From Bacteroidota bacterium (GTDB taxonomy: Bacteria; Bacteroidota; Bacteroidia; AKYH767-A; 2013-40CM-41-45): 64,000 bases of DNA. The notes beneath the pieces are model-generated. The model did not search any database. It was not told where the DNA came from and saw only the letters and a program-made list of their open reading frames with translations. This document shows, one piece after another, positions 18,967-28,018 of the stretch. Where the stretch lies: contig JADJSV010000020.1 of assembly GCA_016711505.1 (NCBI GenBank), forward strand, positions 62,001-126,000, in the 5' to 3' direction. A program made the position numbers and the translations under genes. Each line of letters begins with the position of its first letter. Position 1 is the stretch's first letter.

Positions 18967-20252
18967 TTTTCAATATTAGTGAATATTTTGGATTTACCGG
19001 AAAAGCTGATCAGAACAAAACCGATGAAAGGAAGTGCAGGAATCTTATATCTGACAATGGCGCCCAGTACAGGTGTCGTTAATCCGATGAGAATATATAA
19101 GGTTAGAATGAAAAGTACTGCTGCCCAGATAATACCTTTATCTTTCAAAACAGGTTTTTTAAAATTGATTATCGTAAGTATTGTTATAAAAAAGAGAATG
19201 CAATTTTCAAGAACTGACAGTAGCACCAATGGATTTCCTTTTATGTCATTGAAGAATGGGCGGAAGTAAGTAGTGCAAAAGGCCTGCGGTGCATTTTTTA
19301 AAACACTCCAGGTATCAAGTCCGAGTCTTGGGATCTCAATCAGACTTTTGCTTTCTACTGCATTGGCATATCCGAAGAAATTGAACTGCTTCCAGTAAAG
19401 CATTGCAGCAAGATTGTACTCCGGTAAAATTCTGTAAAAGTTAAAGGCAACAGTAAAAAACAGAAGGTAGGCGCTGATGATGCAAAGTGCAGGTCTGGGC
19501 AGTTTGAATTTTCTGATTATCCACCATGTCAATAAGCCGGGTGCAAGCAAAATGATAATATAGAATTTTGTGATACTTAAAAGTCCTATTGATAAGATGA
19601 GAGGAATTAATCTTCTGTGCTGATCAGGATTCTTAACGTAATTGTAATAATGATAAACAAAAACTCCCATCCCAAAAAGCAGAAGACCATCTTTTAAAAG
19701 TCCCGAGCCCCAGAAGAGTGTTGATGGCAATAAAAAGTATAGATCAAAAGTTCTTTTTCTTTCCGGACATTCCTTTTCAAAAACTTTATATAAACAAAAC
19801 AAGCCAATGAATGAAAGAAAATTAAGAAACACAACATGAATGTAATAAAATCCGAGTGAGAAAAAATGGAAGAATGCATTTAACCTGATGATCGTTCTGT
19901 TGTCATTAAAAAGCAGGTTCGTATTGAGCCATGCATTCATCTGTACATAATAGGATCTCAATTCTTCTGCATCTGCATCAATTCCTGTAAACATTCTGAA
20001 GAAATCATACGGATGCGATTGGAATGATTGGTAAAGTATTGCACTATCATTGAAAAACTTGAAAGTATCTGTCGTCTTTATGTCAGTGTAGTGGTACGTG
20101 TAGATCAGTCCCAGGATAATTCCGGCGACAATTTTCAGGAGAAACAAATAAGTAGGCCAGGAAGCAGGTATTCCATCCGATTTGAAAAAACTCCATTTTC
20201 GAATGATAAATACAAAAGCAGCAATGTAAGCACAAGTCAACAGGATGTGCAT
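18963..20252 (-). CDS. Polytopic membrane protein, unknown (possibly GT-C or EpsG-like)
   Basis: A 429-residue protein with about ten hydrophobic segments and a larger extracytoplasmic loop near residues 60-115 (TDTFKFFNDSAILYQSF... to ...NDNRTIIRLNAFF). The layout, with an acidic and aromatic first loop and many aromatic residues, resembles membrane glycosyltransferases or EpsG-like proteins, but I see no decisive motif. It overlaps the APC permease gene by 4 nt, so the two are co-transcribed. The start is the ATG at 20250-20252. Confidence 0.7.
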   Translation of the reverse strand: MHILLTCAYIAAFVFIIRKWSFFKSDGIPASWPTYLFLLKIVAGIILGLIYTYHYTDIKTTDTFKFFNDSAILYQSFQSHPYDFFRMFTGIDADAEELRSYYVQMNAWLNTNLLFNDNRTIIRLNAFFHFFSLGFYYIHVVFLNFLSFIGLFCLYKVFEKECPERKRTFDLYFLLPSTLFWGSGLLKDGLLLFGMGVFVYHYYNYVKNPDQHRRLIPLILSIGLLSITKFYIIILLAPGLLTWWIIRKFKLPRPALCIISAYLLFFTVAFNFYRILPEYNLAAMLYWKQFNFFGYANAVESKSLIEIPRLGLDTWSVLKNAPQAFCTTYFRPFFNDIKGNPLVLLSVLENCILFFITILTIINFKKPVLKDKGIIWAAVLFILTLYILIGLTTPVLGAIVRYKIPALPFIGFVLISFSGKSKIFTNIEK

Positions 20253-20312
20253 TCTCGTTTTTAGTCTTATTTTACTTGAAAGAAAGAGAATTTTTTCTGT
20301 TAAAAAAAATTT

Positions 20313-20454
20313 AGTAAGGAGTAAGTGGCAGGTGGAAAGTGGATTGTTGATAACTGCTTGCAGGATTCTTCTATCTGGTTCAGATTGAAGCAGAAAAAGT
20401 TCGCAGTTAAAATTCCAAAATCAGCTATTCCTGAATTTTTACTTACTGCTTACT
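20313..20454. repeat. Degenerate heptad inverted repeat, word AGTAAGG
   Basis: The left arm AGTAAGGAGTAAGTGG (20313-20328) is matched at 20439-20454 by the reverse complement with three mismatches. An inner pair TAACTGC / GCAGTTA lies at 20351-20357 / 20403-20409. This is the only heptad element in the window lying between divergent genes. It falls in the 5' extension of the purL open frame and argues against that extension being coding. Confidence 0.65.
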
Positions 20455-20468
20455 TGAAAAAAGAATCT

Positions 20469-20476
20469 TACATTTG
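20469..20476 (+). promoter_or_regulatory. -7 promoter box (TACATTTG) for purL
   Basis: An exact TAnnTTTG match 20 nt before the purL ATG at 20496. It supports the downstream start rather than the first in-frame codon at 20325. Confidence 0.6.
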
Positions 20477-20495
20477 TGCAATCAAAAAAACACCC

Positions 20496-22730
20496 ATGTC
20501 TGACGTACTTGAACAAGCCGTAACTGTTGAATCTGCAAAGGAATTAGGACTTTTGCCTGAAGAATTTGAGAAGATAAAAGAATTTTTAGGCCGCACTCCA
20601 AACTTCACTGAACTGAGTATATACAGTGTAATGTGGAGCGAACATTGTTCGTATAAAAATTCAATTACCTGGTTAAAAACACTGCCGAAAGATGGTCCGC
20701 ATATGCTCGCAGCAGCAGGTGCAGAAAATGCAGGCTTGGTTTCAATTGGCGATGGACTTGCATGCTGTTTCAAGATAGAGTCACACAATCATCCTTCAGC
20801 AATTGAACCTTATCAAGGTGCTGCAACCGGAGTTGGTGGTATCAATCGCGATATTTTTACAATGGGTGCGCGCCCGATTGCACAGTTGAATTCTCTGCGT
20901 TTCGGAAATATTGATCTTGAAAAAACAAAGTGGTTACTGCGTGGTGTAGTAAAAGGAATTGGCGATTATGGAAATGCCTTTGGTGTTCCTACAGTTGGTG
21001 GAGAATTATTTTTTGATGAATGTTATAATGTAAATCCATTAGTCAATGCAATGTCTGCCGGAATCGTAGAAGAAGGCAAGACTGTTTCTGCTACATCCTA
21101 CGGAATTGGCAATCCTGTTTTCATAGTAGGTTCTGCTACAGGTAAAGATGGAATTCATGGTGCTACATTTGCAAGCGGTGATCTCCACGAAGATTCAGCT
21201 GATGATCTGCCTTCTGTTCAGGTTGGTGATCCATTCACAGAGAAATTATTGTTGGAAGCATCACTGGAAGTTATAAAAACCGGTGCAGTCATCGGTATGC
21301 AGGATATGGGTGCAGCAGGAATTATTTGCTCCACTTCTGAAATGTCTGCAAAAGGAAAACATGGTATGAATATTCATCTTGACAAAGTTCCAACGCGTCA
21401 GAAGAATATGCAGTCGTGGGAAATCCTCTTGAGCGAATCACAGGAAAGAATGCTTGTTGTGGTAAAGAAAGGAAGAGAAAAAGAAGTTCTCAGTGTTTTT
21501 GATAAATGGGACCTGAATTGTGTTCAGATCGGTGAAGTAACTTCAGGAACTCAGTTGAAGTTTTATATGAATACAGAATTGATTGCAAATGTTCCTGCAG
21601 ATTCACTTGTTTTAGGAGGTGGAGCACCGGTTTATGAAAGGGAATATTCTGTACCTGCATATTACTATGAAAATAAACGTTTCAATATCGATTCGCTTGA
21701 AGAGCCGGAAGATCTGCGTCAGGTAGCAACTTTCCTTTTGTCGCATCCAAATATTGCTTCTAAAAAGTGGGTATCCACACAATATGATTCAATGGTTGGA
21801 ACTGTGAACATGAGTACAAATGCACCAAGCGATGCTGCAATTGTAAATGTACGCGGCACAGAAAAAGCAATTGCACTTACGGTTGATTGTAACTCACGTT
21901 ATGTTTATGCAGATCCTGAAATCGGTACTTCAATTGCTGTAGCAGAATCGGCAAGAAATATAGTTTGCAGCGGGGGTGAGCCATCAGCAATAACCAACTG
22001 TCTGAATTTCGGAAATCCTTACAACAAAGAAGTGTACTGGCAATTTGTACAGGCAATCAAAGGTATGGGAAAAGCTTGTCGTAAATTTCATACACCTGTT
22101 ACAGGAGGAAATGTCAGCTTTTACAATCAGTCATCTGATGAAGGTCCTGTATTCCCGACACCGACTATTGGAATGCTTGGTATCCTTGAAGATAAAAGAA
22201 ACCGGATGACACTTGATTTTAAATATGCCGGAGATTATATTTTCATGATCGGTGAATCAAAGAATGATGTCAACAGTTCAGAATATCTGTATTCGTTTCA
22301 CAATATTAAAAAATCACCGGCTCCGTTTTTTGATCTGGATGTAGAATATAAATTGCAGAGTGTCATAAAGCATTTGATCAAAAAAGATCTGATCGAATCT
22401 GCGCATGATGTTTCTGATGGTGGTCTGTATATTACGCTTACTGAATCCGGAATGCCACGCGGTTTAGGTTTTTCCATCGAAACTGATTTCGATGTCCGTG
22501 CCGATGCTTTCTTATTTGGTGAAGCACAAAGCAGAGTAGTGGTGTCAGTACATCCAGACAAAATGGATAATTTCGTAGACTTCCTTGCCTCAGCCGATAT
22601 TGAATTCTCAAATCTTGGAATGGTAACCGAAGGCGAGATCCTTATCGATGAAGAATCGTTCGGAAGTATTGCAGAGGCGAAGGAGCTTTATGATAATGCA
22701 CTTGCGAAAAAAATGAAAAGTGAAAAGTGA
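20496..22730 (+). CDS. purL: Phosphoribosylformylglycinamidine synthase, small-type PurL
   Basis: PurL makes FGAM from FGAR, ATP and glutamine-derived ammonia in purine synthesis. The 744-residue size marks the small PurL that works with separate PurQ and PurS. Motifs include SVMWSEHCSYKNS, FKIESHNHPSAIEPYQGAATGVGGI, GARPIAQLNSLRFG, IGMQDMGAAGIICSTSEM, and a second half with VVNVRGTEKAIA-like, NCLNFGNP and ESAHDVSDGGL. I chose the ATG at 20496 (MSDVLEQAV): it follows a -7 box, and the upstream open stretch contains a repeat. The last residues KMKSEK and the stop lie inside the heptad repeat at 22714-22822. purQ and purS are not in the window. Confidence 0.95.
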   Translation: MSDVLEQAVTVESAKELGLLPEEFEKIKEFLGRTPNFTELSIYSVMWSEHCSYKNSITWLKTLPKDGPHMLAAAGAENAGLVSIGDGLACCFKIESHNHPSAIEPYQGAATGVGGINRDIFTMGARPIAQLNSLRFGNIDLEKTKWLLRGVVKGIGDYGNAFGVPTVGGELFFDECYNVNPLVNAMSAGIVEEGKTVSATSYGIGNPVFIVGSATGKDGIHGATFASGDLHEDSADDLPSVQVGDPFTEKLLLEASLEVIKTGAVIGMQDMGAAGIICSTSEMSAKGKHGMNIHLDKVPTRQKNMQSWEILLSESQERMLVVVKKGREKEVLSVFDKWDLNCVQIGEVTSGTQLKFYMNTELIANVPADSLVLGGGAPVYEREYSVPAYYYENKRFNIDSLEEPEDLRQVATFLLSHPNIASKKWVSTQYDSMVGTVNMSTNAPSDAAIVNVRGTEKAIALTVDCNSRYVYADPEIGTSIAVAESARNIVCSGGEPSAITNCLNFGNPYNKEVYWQFVQAIKGMGKACRKFHTPVTGGNVSFYNQSSDEGPVFPTPTIGMLGILEDKRNRMTLDFKYAGDYIFMIGESKNDVNSSEYLYSFHNIKKSPAPFFDLDVEYKLQSVIKHLIKKDLIESAHDVSDGGLYITLTESGMPRGLGFSIETDFDVRADAFLFGEAQSRVVVSVHPDKMDNFVDFLASADIEFSNLGMVTEGEILIDEESFGSIAEAKELYDNALAKKMKSEK

Positions 22731-22822
22731 AAAGTGAAGAGTGAAAAGTGGCGACAACCTTTCAGGTTACCACCACTTTTCACTTTTCACTTTTCGTTAT
22801 TCGTTATTCGTTATTCGTTATT
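22714..22822. repeat. Heptad inverted repeat, word GTGAAAA, plus four CGTTATT copies
   Basis: Left arm heptads TGAAAAG run from about 22714 to 22751. The right arm CCACTTTT... (22773-22796) is the reverse complement with two mismatches over 24 nt. The inner part has a small stem AACCT/AGGTT (22756-22760 / 22764-22768). It runs into four tandem CGTTATT units (22795-22822). It encodes the purL C-terminus and stop, and touches the stop codon of the convergent gene at 22821. Confidence 0.9.
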
Positions 22823-23706
22823 AGTTAACAACAAGTCTTCTGGTAGTTTTTGAACTTTCGCTAAAAACATTTACAAAATAAACCCCCTTCGAAAGGTTGT
22901 TCAATTCTATTTTTGTTTTTGCATTCTTCAGAATTCCGGATTGAACTAGTTTGCCTTCAACAGAACTGATCTCAAATTTTGTTTCCTTTTCATTTGAGTT
23001 TTTTACAATGTAAATATACTCTGAAGCAGGATTTGGATACAATTCAACCATGAGCTGAGGCGATATAGTATTTATTCCTGAAACAGATCCGACAAATGCA
23101 AGATTGTCAAGATACAAATAGCTGCCATCAACCGGTGTAGATGCACTTCCACTTGATGAGAAAGAAATTATTACAGTATCAGGGGTTTCGTTTGAAATAT
23201 ATCCCAAAGGCAAATCAAAATTTGTCCAGCTTGTCACACTTCCGGGAGGTATTCCGGTAGAATTTATTGCAATTAAATCTGCAGTCTGGGTTCCCGGATT
23301 CCACTTTGTCAGCATCACATAAGCAAAACCCTGATCATTCAAACCAGGTGAGTACTGCCAACTGCCGGTGAGACTGGCAGGACGTTGTGTGAAGGCAAAT
23401 CCCTGAACATAGTCACCGGAAATAATATCAAAGGTTCCGCTTGTGATCGTGCCCGACATTACTCCGATACCGGTTACCATTCTGGAAGTGAGTTTTACAT
23501 ATTTCGAACCCGGATTGCCCGGCGTTCCTTCTTCACAGATCAAAGTACCAAATTGTGATGTCAGGTAATTCAAACTATACCAATTATCAGGATCCGAATA
23601 AGAGCCGTTATTAGTCCAGTTTTCGAATCCACCATTCAATAGTTGTGCATTAGAATTCAGAGTGAATGCACAGGCTATCAAAAAAAAAAGTAATTTTCGT
23701 TTTCAT
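22821..23706 (-). CDS. Secreted protein with T9SS sorting domain (frameshift in a T10 tract of the signal peptide)
   Basis: The mature part starts QLLNGGFENW, followed by a beta-sandwich resembling carbohydrate-binding or PCMF-like domains, and ends in a type A T9SS sorting domain (ELYPNPASEYIYIV... GVYFVNVFSESSKTTRRLVVN). The frame is open from a TTG at 23681, but the natural signal peptide starts at the ATG at 23704-23706. With 10 T in the gene (A-run 23680-23689) that ATG is out of frame; with 9 T it reads MKTKITFFLIACAFTLNSNAQ, a perfect signal peptide. Either the homopolymer count is wrong or the tract is a slippage switch. The protein would be exported by Sec and then T9SS. Confidence 0.8.
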
Positions 23707-23735
23707 AATAGCGTGTGTTTATTGGTTAGAATAAA

Positions 23736-24155
23736 TTAATGTTTTTCCTCACGGCATAGACCGACAATTTCATGGAAAGTATCATGCATGACAATAAGAT
23801 AATCAGAAATTTCTTTATCGGTTTTTTTATCTGCAACCATTTTTTCCATAACAACAGAGTTGTCTTTCAACTTTGTAACTGCAGCAACTACTTTTTCATT
23901 ATTAAGATCAGCAGGAATTTTTGAATCCGCAAGTTTAGCTGCTTTCTCTTTCATTTCTGTTGCTCTTGATTTTATAGGCTCCAGATTACCTTCTTCACTT
24001 GGATGAAAGGTTTGTGACATCACGCCATGAAATTCTTTCAGTTCCGGCCATGTTTCAAATGGTGATTTCTTTTTAGGTTGTTCAATTGCTTTGTCTTGTG
24101 CAAATCCTATGGTTCCTACAAGAAGCAATACTACTAGTGTGGTGATTTTTTTCAT
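23736..24155 (-). CDS. Small secreted helical protein with paired His motifs
   Basis: A 139-residue protein with a clear signal peptide (1-20, cut before QDKAIEQ). The mature part is predicted all-helical and may form a four-helix bundle. Histidines are placed at both ends: H43 and H51 (EFHGVMSQTFH) and H124 and H128 (VMHDTFHEIVGLC), with C134 and a final His. This suggests a metal site (inference). I do not recognise a named family. It is divergent from a secreted HMA-domain protein, another possible metal handler. Confidence 0.7.
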   Translation of the reverse strand: MKKITTLVVLLLVGTIGFAQDKAIEQPKKKSPFETWPELKEFHGVMSQTFHPSEEGNLEPIKSRATEMKEKAAKLADSKIPADLNNEKVVAAVTKLKDNSVVMEKMVADKKTDKEISDYLIVMHDTFHEIVGLCREEKH

Positions 24156-24340
24156 TTTTTGTTAGTTATTTATTGAAGTCCAAGGTAGGAATTATATTTA
24201 AAATTTTGAAACCGAATCTTGTTTCAATCTCTAAGATGAATTCAGTAAAACTTAATTACTTTTTTAAATGACCTGAATCATAAAAGTGCATTTATTCTAA
24301 ATATGGAAACTTTCTGGAACGGGAACTAAGTGAAATAATG

Positions 24341-24348
24341 TAATTTTG
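24341..24348 (+). promoter_or_regulatory. -7 promoter box (TAATTTTG) for the HMA protein
   Basis: An exact TAnnTTTG, 57 nt before the TTG start at 24405. Confidence 0.5.
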
Positions 24349-24404
24349 TATTGCTATTGTGCAACTCCAATGCTATCTTTAAATTAAATTAAAAAACGAC
24401 TCAT

Positions 24405-24986
24405 TTGAAATACATTTTGGCCCTTCTTCTAATATTACAATGCCTGTTTTTACCAAAAGCAATCACTGCTCAATATACTTCTGCAAGAATTGGGGTGAAT
24501 GGCCTGACCTGCTCTGCCTGTACAAGAAGCGTGGAAATGAGTATCAGAAAACTTCCTTTCATCGAAAATGTTGAAATGAATCTTGAAAATACTGATGGAA
24601 TATTGAAATTCAAAAAAGGCCAGGAAGTTGATATTTTTAAAATTGCCCAGGCAGTGGTGGATGCCGGATTTTCTGTCAGGTTTTTAAATGCTGACTATAC
24701 GTTTTCAAACACAAATATTACCGATCGAAAATATAATGAGAATGGTTATTCATTTTATTTTGTCAGAAAGACTCCATTAAAAAAAGATAATACTTTACGC
24801 TTTATCGGACCGGCCTTTCAAACTAAAAAAGAATTCACAAAATATAAAGCTGAATTTCCAAATCTTGACTTCAAAGATAAAGCTGTTTCTTTTTGTTGTA
24901 TTGGTGGAATAGTTTGTTCTGTCATTTTAGAACTCGTTTTAAAATCAAAGCACAATGAAAAATTCATTAGGACATTTTGTTTCTGA
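24405..24986 (+). CDS. Secreted heavy-metal-associated (HMA) domain protein
   Basis: 193 residues. A signal peptide (1-22, ending TAQ) is followed by an HMA-like domain (about 25-95) with the metal-binding CxxC at C36 and C39 (GLTCSACTRS), and the fold signature ENVEMNLENTDGILKFKKG and DAGFSVRFL. HMA domains carry Cu+ or similar ions; a secreted one would act in the periplasm. The rest (about 95-193) is unassigned, with CC and further cysteines near the C-terminus. The start is a TTG, since no ATG precedes the signal peptide. A strong terminator follows at 25067. Confidence 0.8.
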   Translation: MKYILALLLILQCLFLPKAITAQYTSARIGVNGLTCSACTRSVEMSIRKLPFIENVEMNLENTDGILKFKKGQEVDIFKIAQAVVDAGFSVRFLNADYTFSNTNITDRKYNENGYSFYFVRKTPLKKDNTLRFIGPAFQTKKEFTKYKAEFPNLDFKDKAVSFCCIGGIVCSVILELVLKSKHNEKFIRTFCF

Positions 24987-25066
24987 AATTTTAATATAAA
25001 GCAATGATAGAGTTTAAAATTGTCTCCAGTTTTATCACCGTTCAAAATTCGTAAATTTCTATAACT

Positions 25067-25095
25067 AAAAAAGGCTGCATGATTGCAGCCTTTTT
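25067..25095. terminator. Bidirectional intrinsic terminator
   Basis: GGCTGCA / TGCAGCC (25073-25079 / 25084-25090), loop TGAT, flanked by A6 on the left and T5 on the right. It serves both the HMA gene (+) and the convergent TlpA-like gene (-). Confidence 0.92.
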
Positions 25096-25108
25096 AGTAT
25101 TCAAAAAA

Positions 25109-26536
25109 TTATTTTTTCGCCTTTTCTTTCTTCTCTTCATTTTCAATGAAGTCGCGGACTTTATCAGTATCGAGCCTTTTTGCTATGATGTTCTTTTTCT
25201 CATCAAGTAAATAAATTACAGGAGTAGAGTAGATGTCGTAGTAGTTTCTGAAATTCGTATTGTTGTAAAGATCGGAAACATTTATCCATTTTAGTTTATT
25301 GTCGCGAATGAACTTTTTCCATAATTCAATATCTGATTCTATCCCTACTGAAAATACTTCAATATTTTTTGAAACTTTAACGCTGTCATAATAATGTGAA
25401 AGTTTAGGGATTTCAGTCTTGCAATGGCTGCAAGTAGGATCCCAGAAAACGAGAATTGTATATTTTGCTTTCACATCATAAAGCTTGTGAATTTTCAAAG
25501 CTGTGTCAGGCATGTGAATGTCATATGCAGGCACTCCGAGAATGTTAGGTTTTATTTTCATTACACGTTCAAGGATCTTTGCCTGTAACGCTGAGTCAGC
25601 CCAGAATGCTTCTTTCGTCAGATAATATTTTTCTGCTATGTGTACGAAAATTTTATCGTAACCCATGATGTTGGAAGTCTCGTAAAAATTTGCAAGTGTG
25701 GCAACGCAGTATTTAAATACTTCCTTGTTAGCGCGCGCTTTGATTATGATTGTATCTATCGCCTGAATAAGTGAATCAGGCAGAGGTACAGTAAGCTGCT
25801 GAGTATATGTTTTGATCTTACTTTGAAGAATTGGACTGCGCAACAAACGCTCATCACTGAAGTCAACATTATCGAAGAAATGTGATTTGAAATACTTGAA
25901 TTGAAAAGATGAATCGGTAATTACACCATTAGCATCTCTTGGTGGTTCCGGCACTTCCGGTTCTGACATAGTCTTGATCACCTTTGCCATGAATGTGTTC
26001 GGATGATCAGTAACAATTTTCATCCAGTATGCTTTTACTTCTTTGTCGGCATTGGTAAGTTTAGCTTTAAGTATTTCGACCGAATCTTTGTTATCTTTAT
26101 TTGAATCTAATCTTGCTTTGACTTGCTGAGTCTCTTTTGATTTGGCAATTATATATTTTTGATGATCATTGAAAAGTGTATTCTCAACAGAACCTTTTAT
26201 TTTCATGTGCTCAACATAATCAAGCGTGTCAGTTTCGATTTCAAATTTCTGTTCGTTGACAAGGATTTCGAAATAAGTTTTGTTGGGAAGAATCACTAAA
26301 TAAATTCCACCGGGAAGTGAATCCGGACCTTTGAAAGTTCCCGTTCCGGTCTGATCAAGTTTTATTGTATCTCGGACATATTGTTTATCGCCATAATGAT
26401 TTCCCAGATATAAAGAGGAATCTCTCAGGCCATGAATTTGGACTTTGATTTCATAGCCACTTCCTAATACTGAAAGAGAAGAAGTAAGTATGCAAATAGC
26501 TGCAAAAAGCGCTGCAATCCAGATTGGTTTTTTCAT
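25109..26536 (-). CDS. TlpA-like thioredoxin-fold protein with N-terminal DUF4369-like domain
   Basis: 475 residues from the ATG at 26534-26536. A signal peptide (about 1-28) precedes an N-terminal beta domain (about 29-120; YEIKVQIHGLRDSSLYLGNHYGDK), which matches the DUF4369 type found in Bacteroidota thiol-disulfide proteins. A helical middle region follows. The C-terminal thioredoxin-like domain has the active site DPTCSHC (C369/C372) and a cis-Pro (STPVIYLL). It likely acts as a periplasmic thiol reductase. The open frame extends 19 residues upstream, but the chosen ATG starts the signal peptide and follows a -7 box. It shares a bidirectional terminator with the HMA gene. Confidence 0.88.
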   Translation of the reverse strand: MKKPIWIAALFAAICILTSSLSVLGSGYEIKVQIHGLRDSSLYLGNHYGDKQYVRDTIKLDQTGTGTFKGPDSLPGGIYLVILPNKTYFEILVNEQKFEIETDTLDYVEHMKIKGSVENTLFNDHQKYIIAKSKETQQVKARLDSNKDNKDSVEILKAKLTNADKEVKAYWMKIVTDHPNTFMAKVIKTMSEPEVPEPPRDANGVITDSSFQFKYFKSHFFDNVDFSDERLLRSPILQSKIKTYTQQLTVPLPDSLIQAIDTIIIKARANKEVFKYCVATLANFYETSNIMGYDKIFVHIAEKYYLTKEAFWADSALQAKILERVMKIKPNILGVPAYDIHMPDTALKIHKLYDVKAKYTILVFWDPTCSHCKTEIPKLSHYYDSVKVSKNIEVFSVGIESDIELWKKFIRDNKLKWINVSDLYNNTNFRNYYDIYSTPVIYLLDEKKNIIAKRLDTDKVRDFIENEEKKEKAKK

Positions 26537-26590
26537 ATAAATTGTTCTCAATTGTTTGATTTGAACTCCGAAATTTTGTCTTTGGTTTCG

Positions 26591-26598
26591 CAAATTTA
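26591..26598 (-). promoter_or_regulatory. -7 promoter box (TAAATTTG) for the TlpA-like gene
   Basis: An exact TAnnTTTG on the minus strand, 55 nt before the ATG at 26536. It also argues against the longer start at 26593. Confidence 0.5.
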
Positions 26599-26654
26599 AC
26601 AGAGTTGCATGAAGTAATGGTAAATAAATTCAATTTCAGAGCCGTCTAAACAGC

Positions 26655-26681
26655 AAAAAAGGGACCAAGTCCCTGATTTTT
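26655..26681 (-). terminator. Short terminator after HPPD
   Basis: GGGAC / GTCCC (26661-26665 / 26669-26673) with a 3-nt loop, followed on the minus strand by T6. The stem is short but well placed, 38 nt past the HPPD stop. Confidence 0.65.
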
Positions 26682-26718
26682 GCATTCAATAGTATAAATA
26701 GCCTTGTTTTGGAATCAA

Positions 26719-27803
26719 TTACAGGTTTCCACGCAAAGCCTGTTCTCTTTCAATCGCTTCAAAAAGTGCTTTGAAATTTCCTTTTCCAAACGATTTTGCA
26801 CCCTTTCTCTGGATGATCTCAAAGAATACAGTAGGTCTGTCTTCTACAGGTTTTGTAAAGATCTGCAACAAATAACCTTCATCATCACGGTCAACCAGAA
26901 TGCCCAGTTTTTTTAGTGATTCAAGGTCTTCATCGATCTTACCAACTCGCGCAAGCAGATCATCATAATAGTTTGAAGGTACTTTCAAAAAATCAACACC
27001 GCGACGTTGTAATTCTGTAACAGTCTTTACAACATCGTGCGTAATGACAGCAATATGTTGTACACCTGCACCACGATAAAATTCCAGATACTCATCGATC
27101 TGAGATTTTTTCTTTCCTTCTGCGGGCTCGTTGATAGGGAATTTTACAAAGCCATTTCCATTGGAAACAACTTTGCTCATTAAAGCAGAATATTCTGTTG
27201 AGATATCACTGTCATCAAAAGTGATGATCATTTTGAATCCCATTACTTCTTCATAAAATTTAACCCAGTCATTCATCTTACCCAACTCAACGTTACCAAC
27301 GCAATGATCTATATAATCAAGACCAACACTCTCAGTTTCGAAATTAGGTTTGGCAGCTATATAGCCGGGCATAAACGGACCTTTGTAATTCTTCCGTTCA
27401 ACAAAAGTGTGAATCGTTTCTCCATAGGTATGAATAGAAGCTATTTTGATTTCACCAAATTCGTCAGAAATAGTTTTTGGTTGTGAGTGAGCTTTTGCGC
27501 CACGTGACATCGTTTCGTAAAATGCTTGTCAACTCCGAGAGCAAGAACTTTAACTCCATCACTATGTTTTAAAACATGCTGACTGATTTCTGAATCAGGA
27601 TTAAAAGAAGTCGTAAGTACAAGCCTGATCTTACCTTGCTGAAGTACATAAGATGCCTTTTCTTTTACACCGGTCTCAGGCCCGGCATAGGCTACCAGAG
27701 TAAATCCAAATGCTTTCTGATAAAAGAAGGCTGCTTGTTTTGCATTGCCAACCCAGAATTCAATATGATCGGTTCCTAATAGTGGTAGAAAGTCTTGTGA
27801 CAT
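26719..27803 (-). CDS. hppD: 4-hydroxyphenylpyruvate dioxygenase (frameshift in this sequence)
   Basis: HPPD turns 4-hydroxyphenylpyruvate into homogentisate in tyrosine catabolism, using Fe(II). The N-terminal half (27535-27803) has LLGTDHIEFWVGNAKQAAFFY. The C-terminal half (26719-27510) has all three iron ligands: His in YIDHCVGNV, His in GVQHIAVITHD, and Glu in VFFEIIQRKG. The frames change near 27526. Adding one base gives ...LALGVDKAFYETMSRGAK, but this join is several residues shorter than is usual for the family, so more than one base may be missing (any 3n+1). No other tyrosine-degradation gene is in the window. Confidence 0.9.
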
Positions 27804-27932
27804 GGTATTTGTTTAGTTGAATGCTTAAGAATGAATTGTTTTACGCACTACAAAAGTCGTGAATACTTATGAAAAAACAAATCAGTCTATACTTTGAATT
27901 TCCTGATTTTTGTCTCTTTTAAAAGGTTTTCA

Positions 27933-28005
27933 GGTTTCAGGTTACAGGTTTCAGGTTGGCTTCGTTGGAAGATGGAAGCCAACCTGAAACCTATAACCTG
28001 AAACC
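27933..28005. repeat. Heptad inverted repeat, word CAGGTTT
   Basis: The left arm 27933-27963 (CAGGTTT/CAGGTTA units ending GTTGGCTTC) and right arm 27975-28005 pair over 31 nt with one mismatch. The loop is 11 nt. It begins 14 nt past the yidC stop codon and lies upstream of HPPD. The inner end GTTGGCTTC is also the inner end of the element at 126-197 (GTTGGCTTT). Confidence 0.9.
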
Positions 28006-28018
28006 AGTAACTTCTTAA

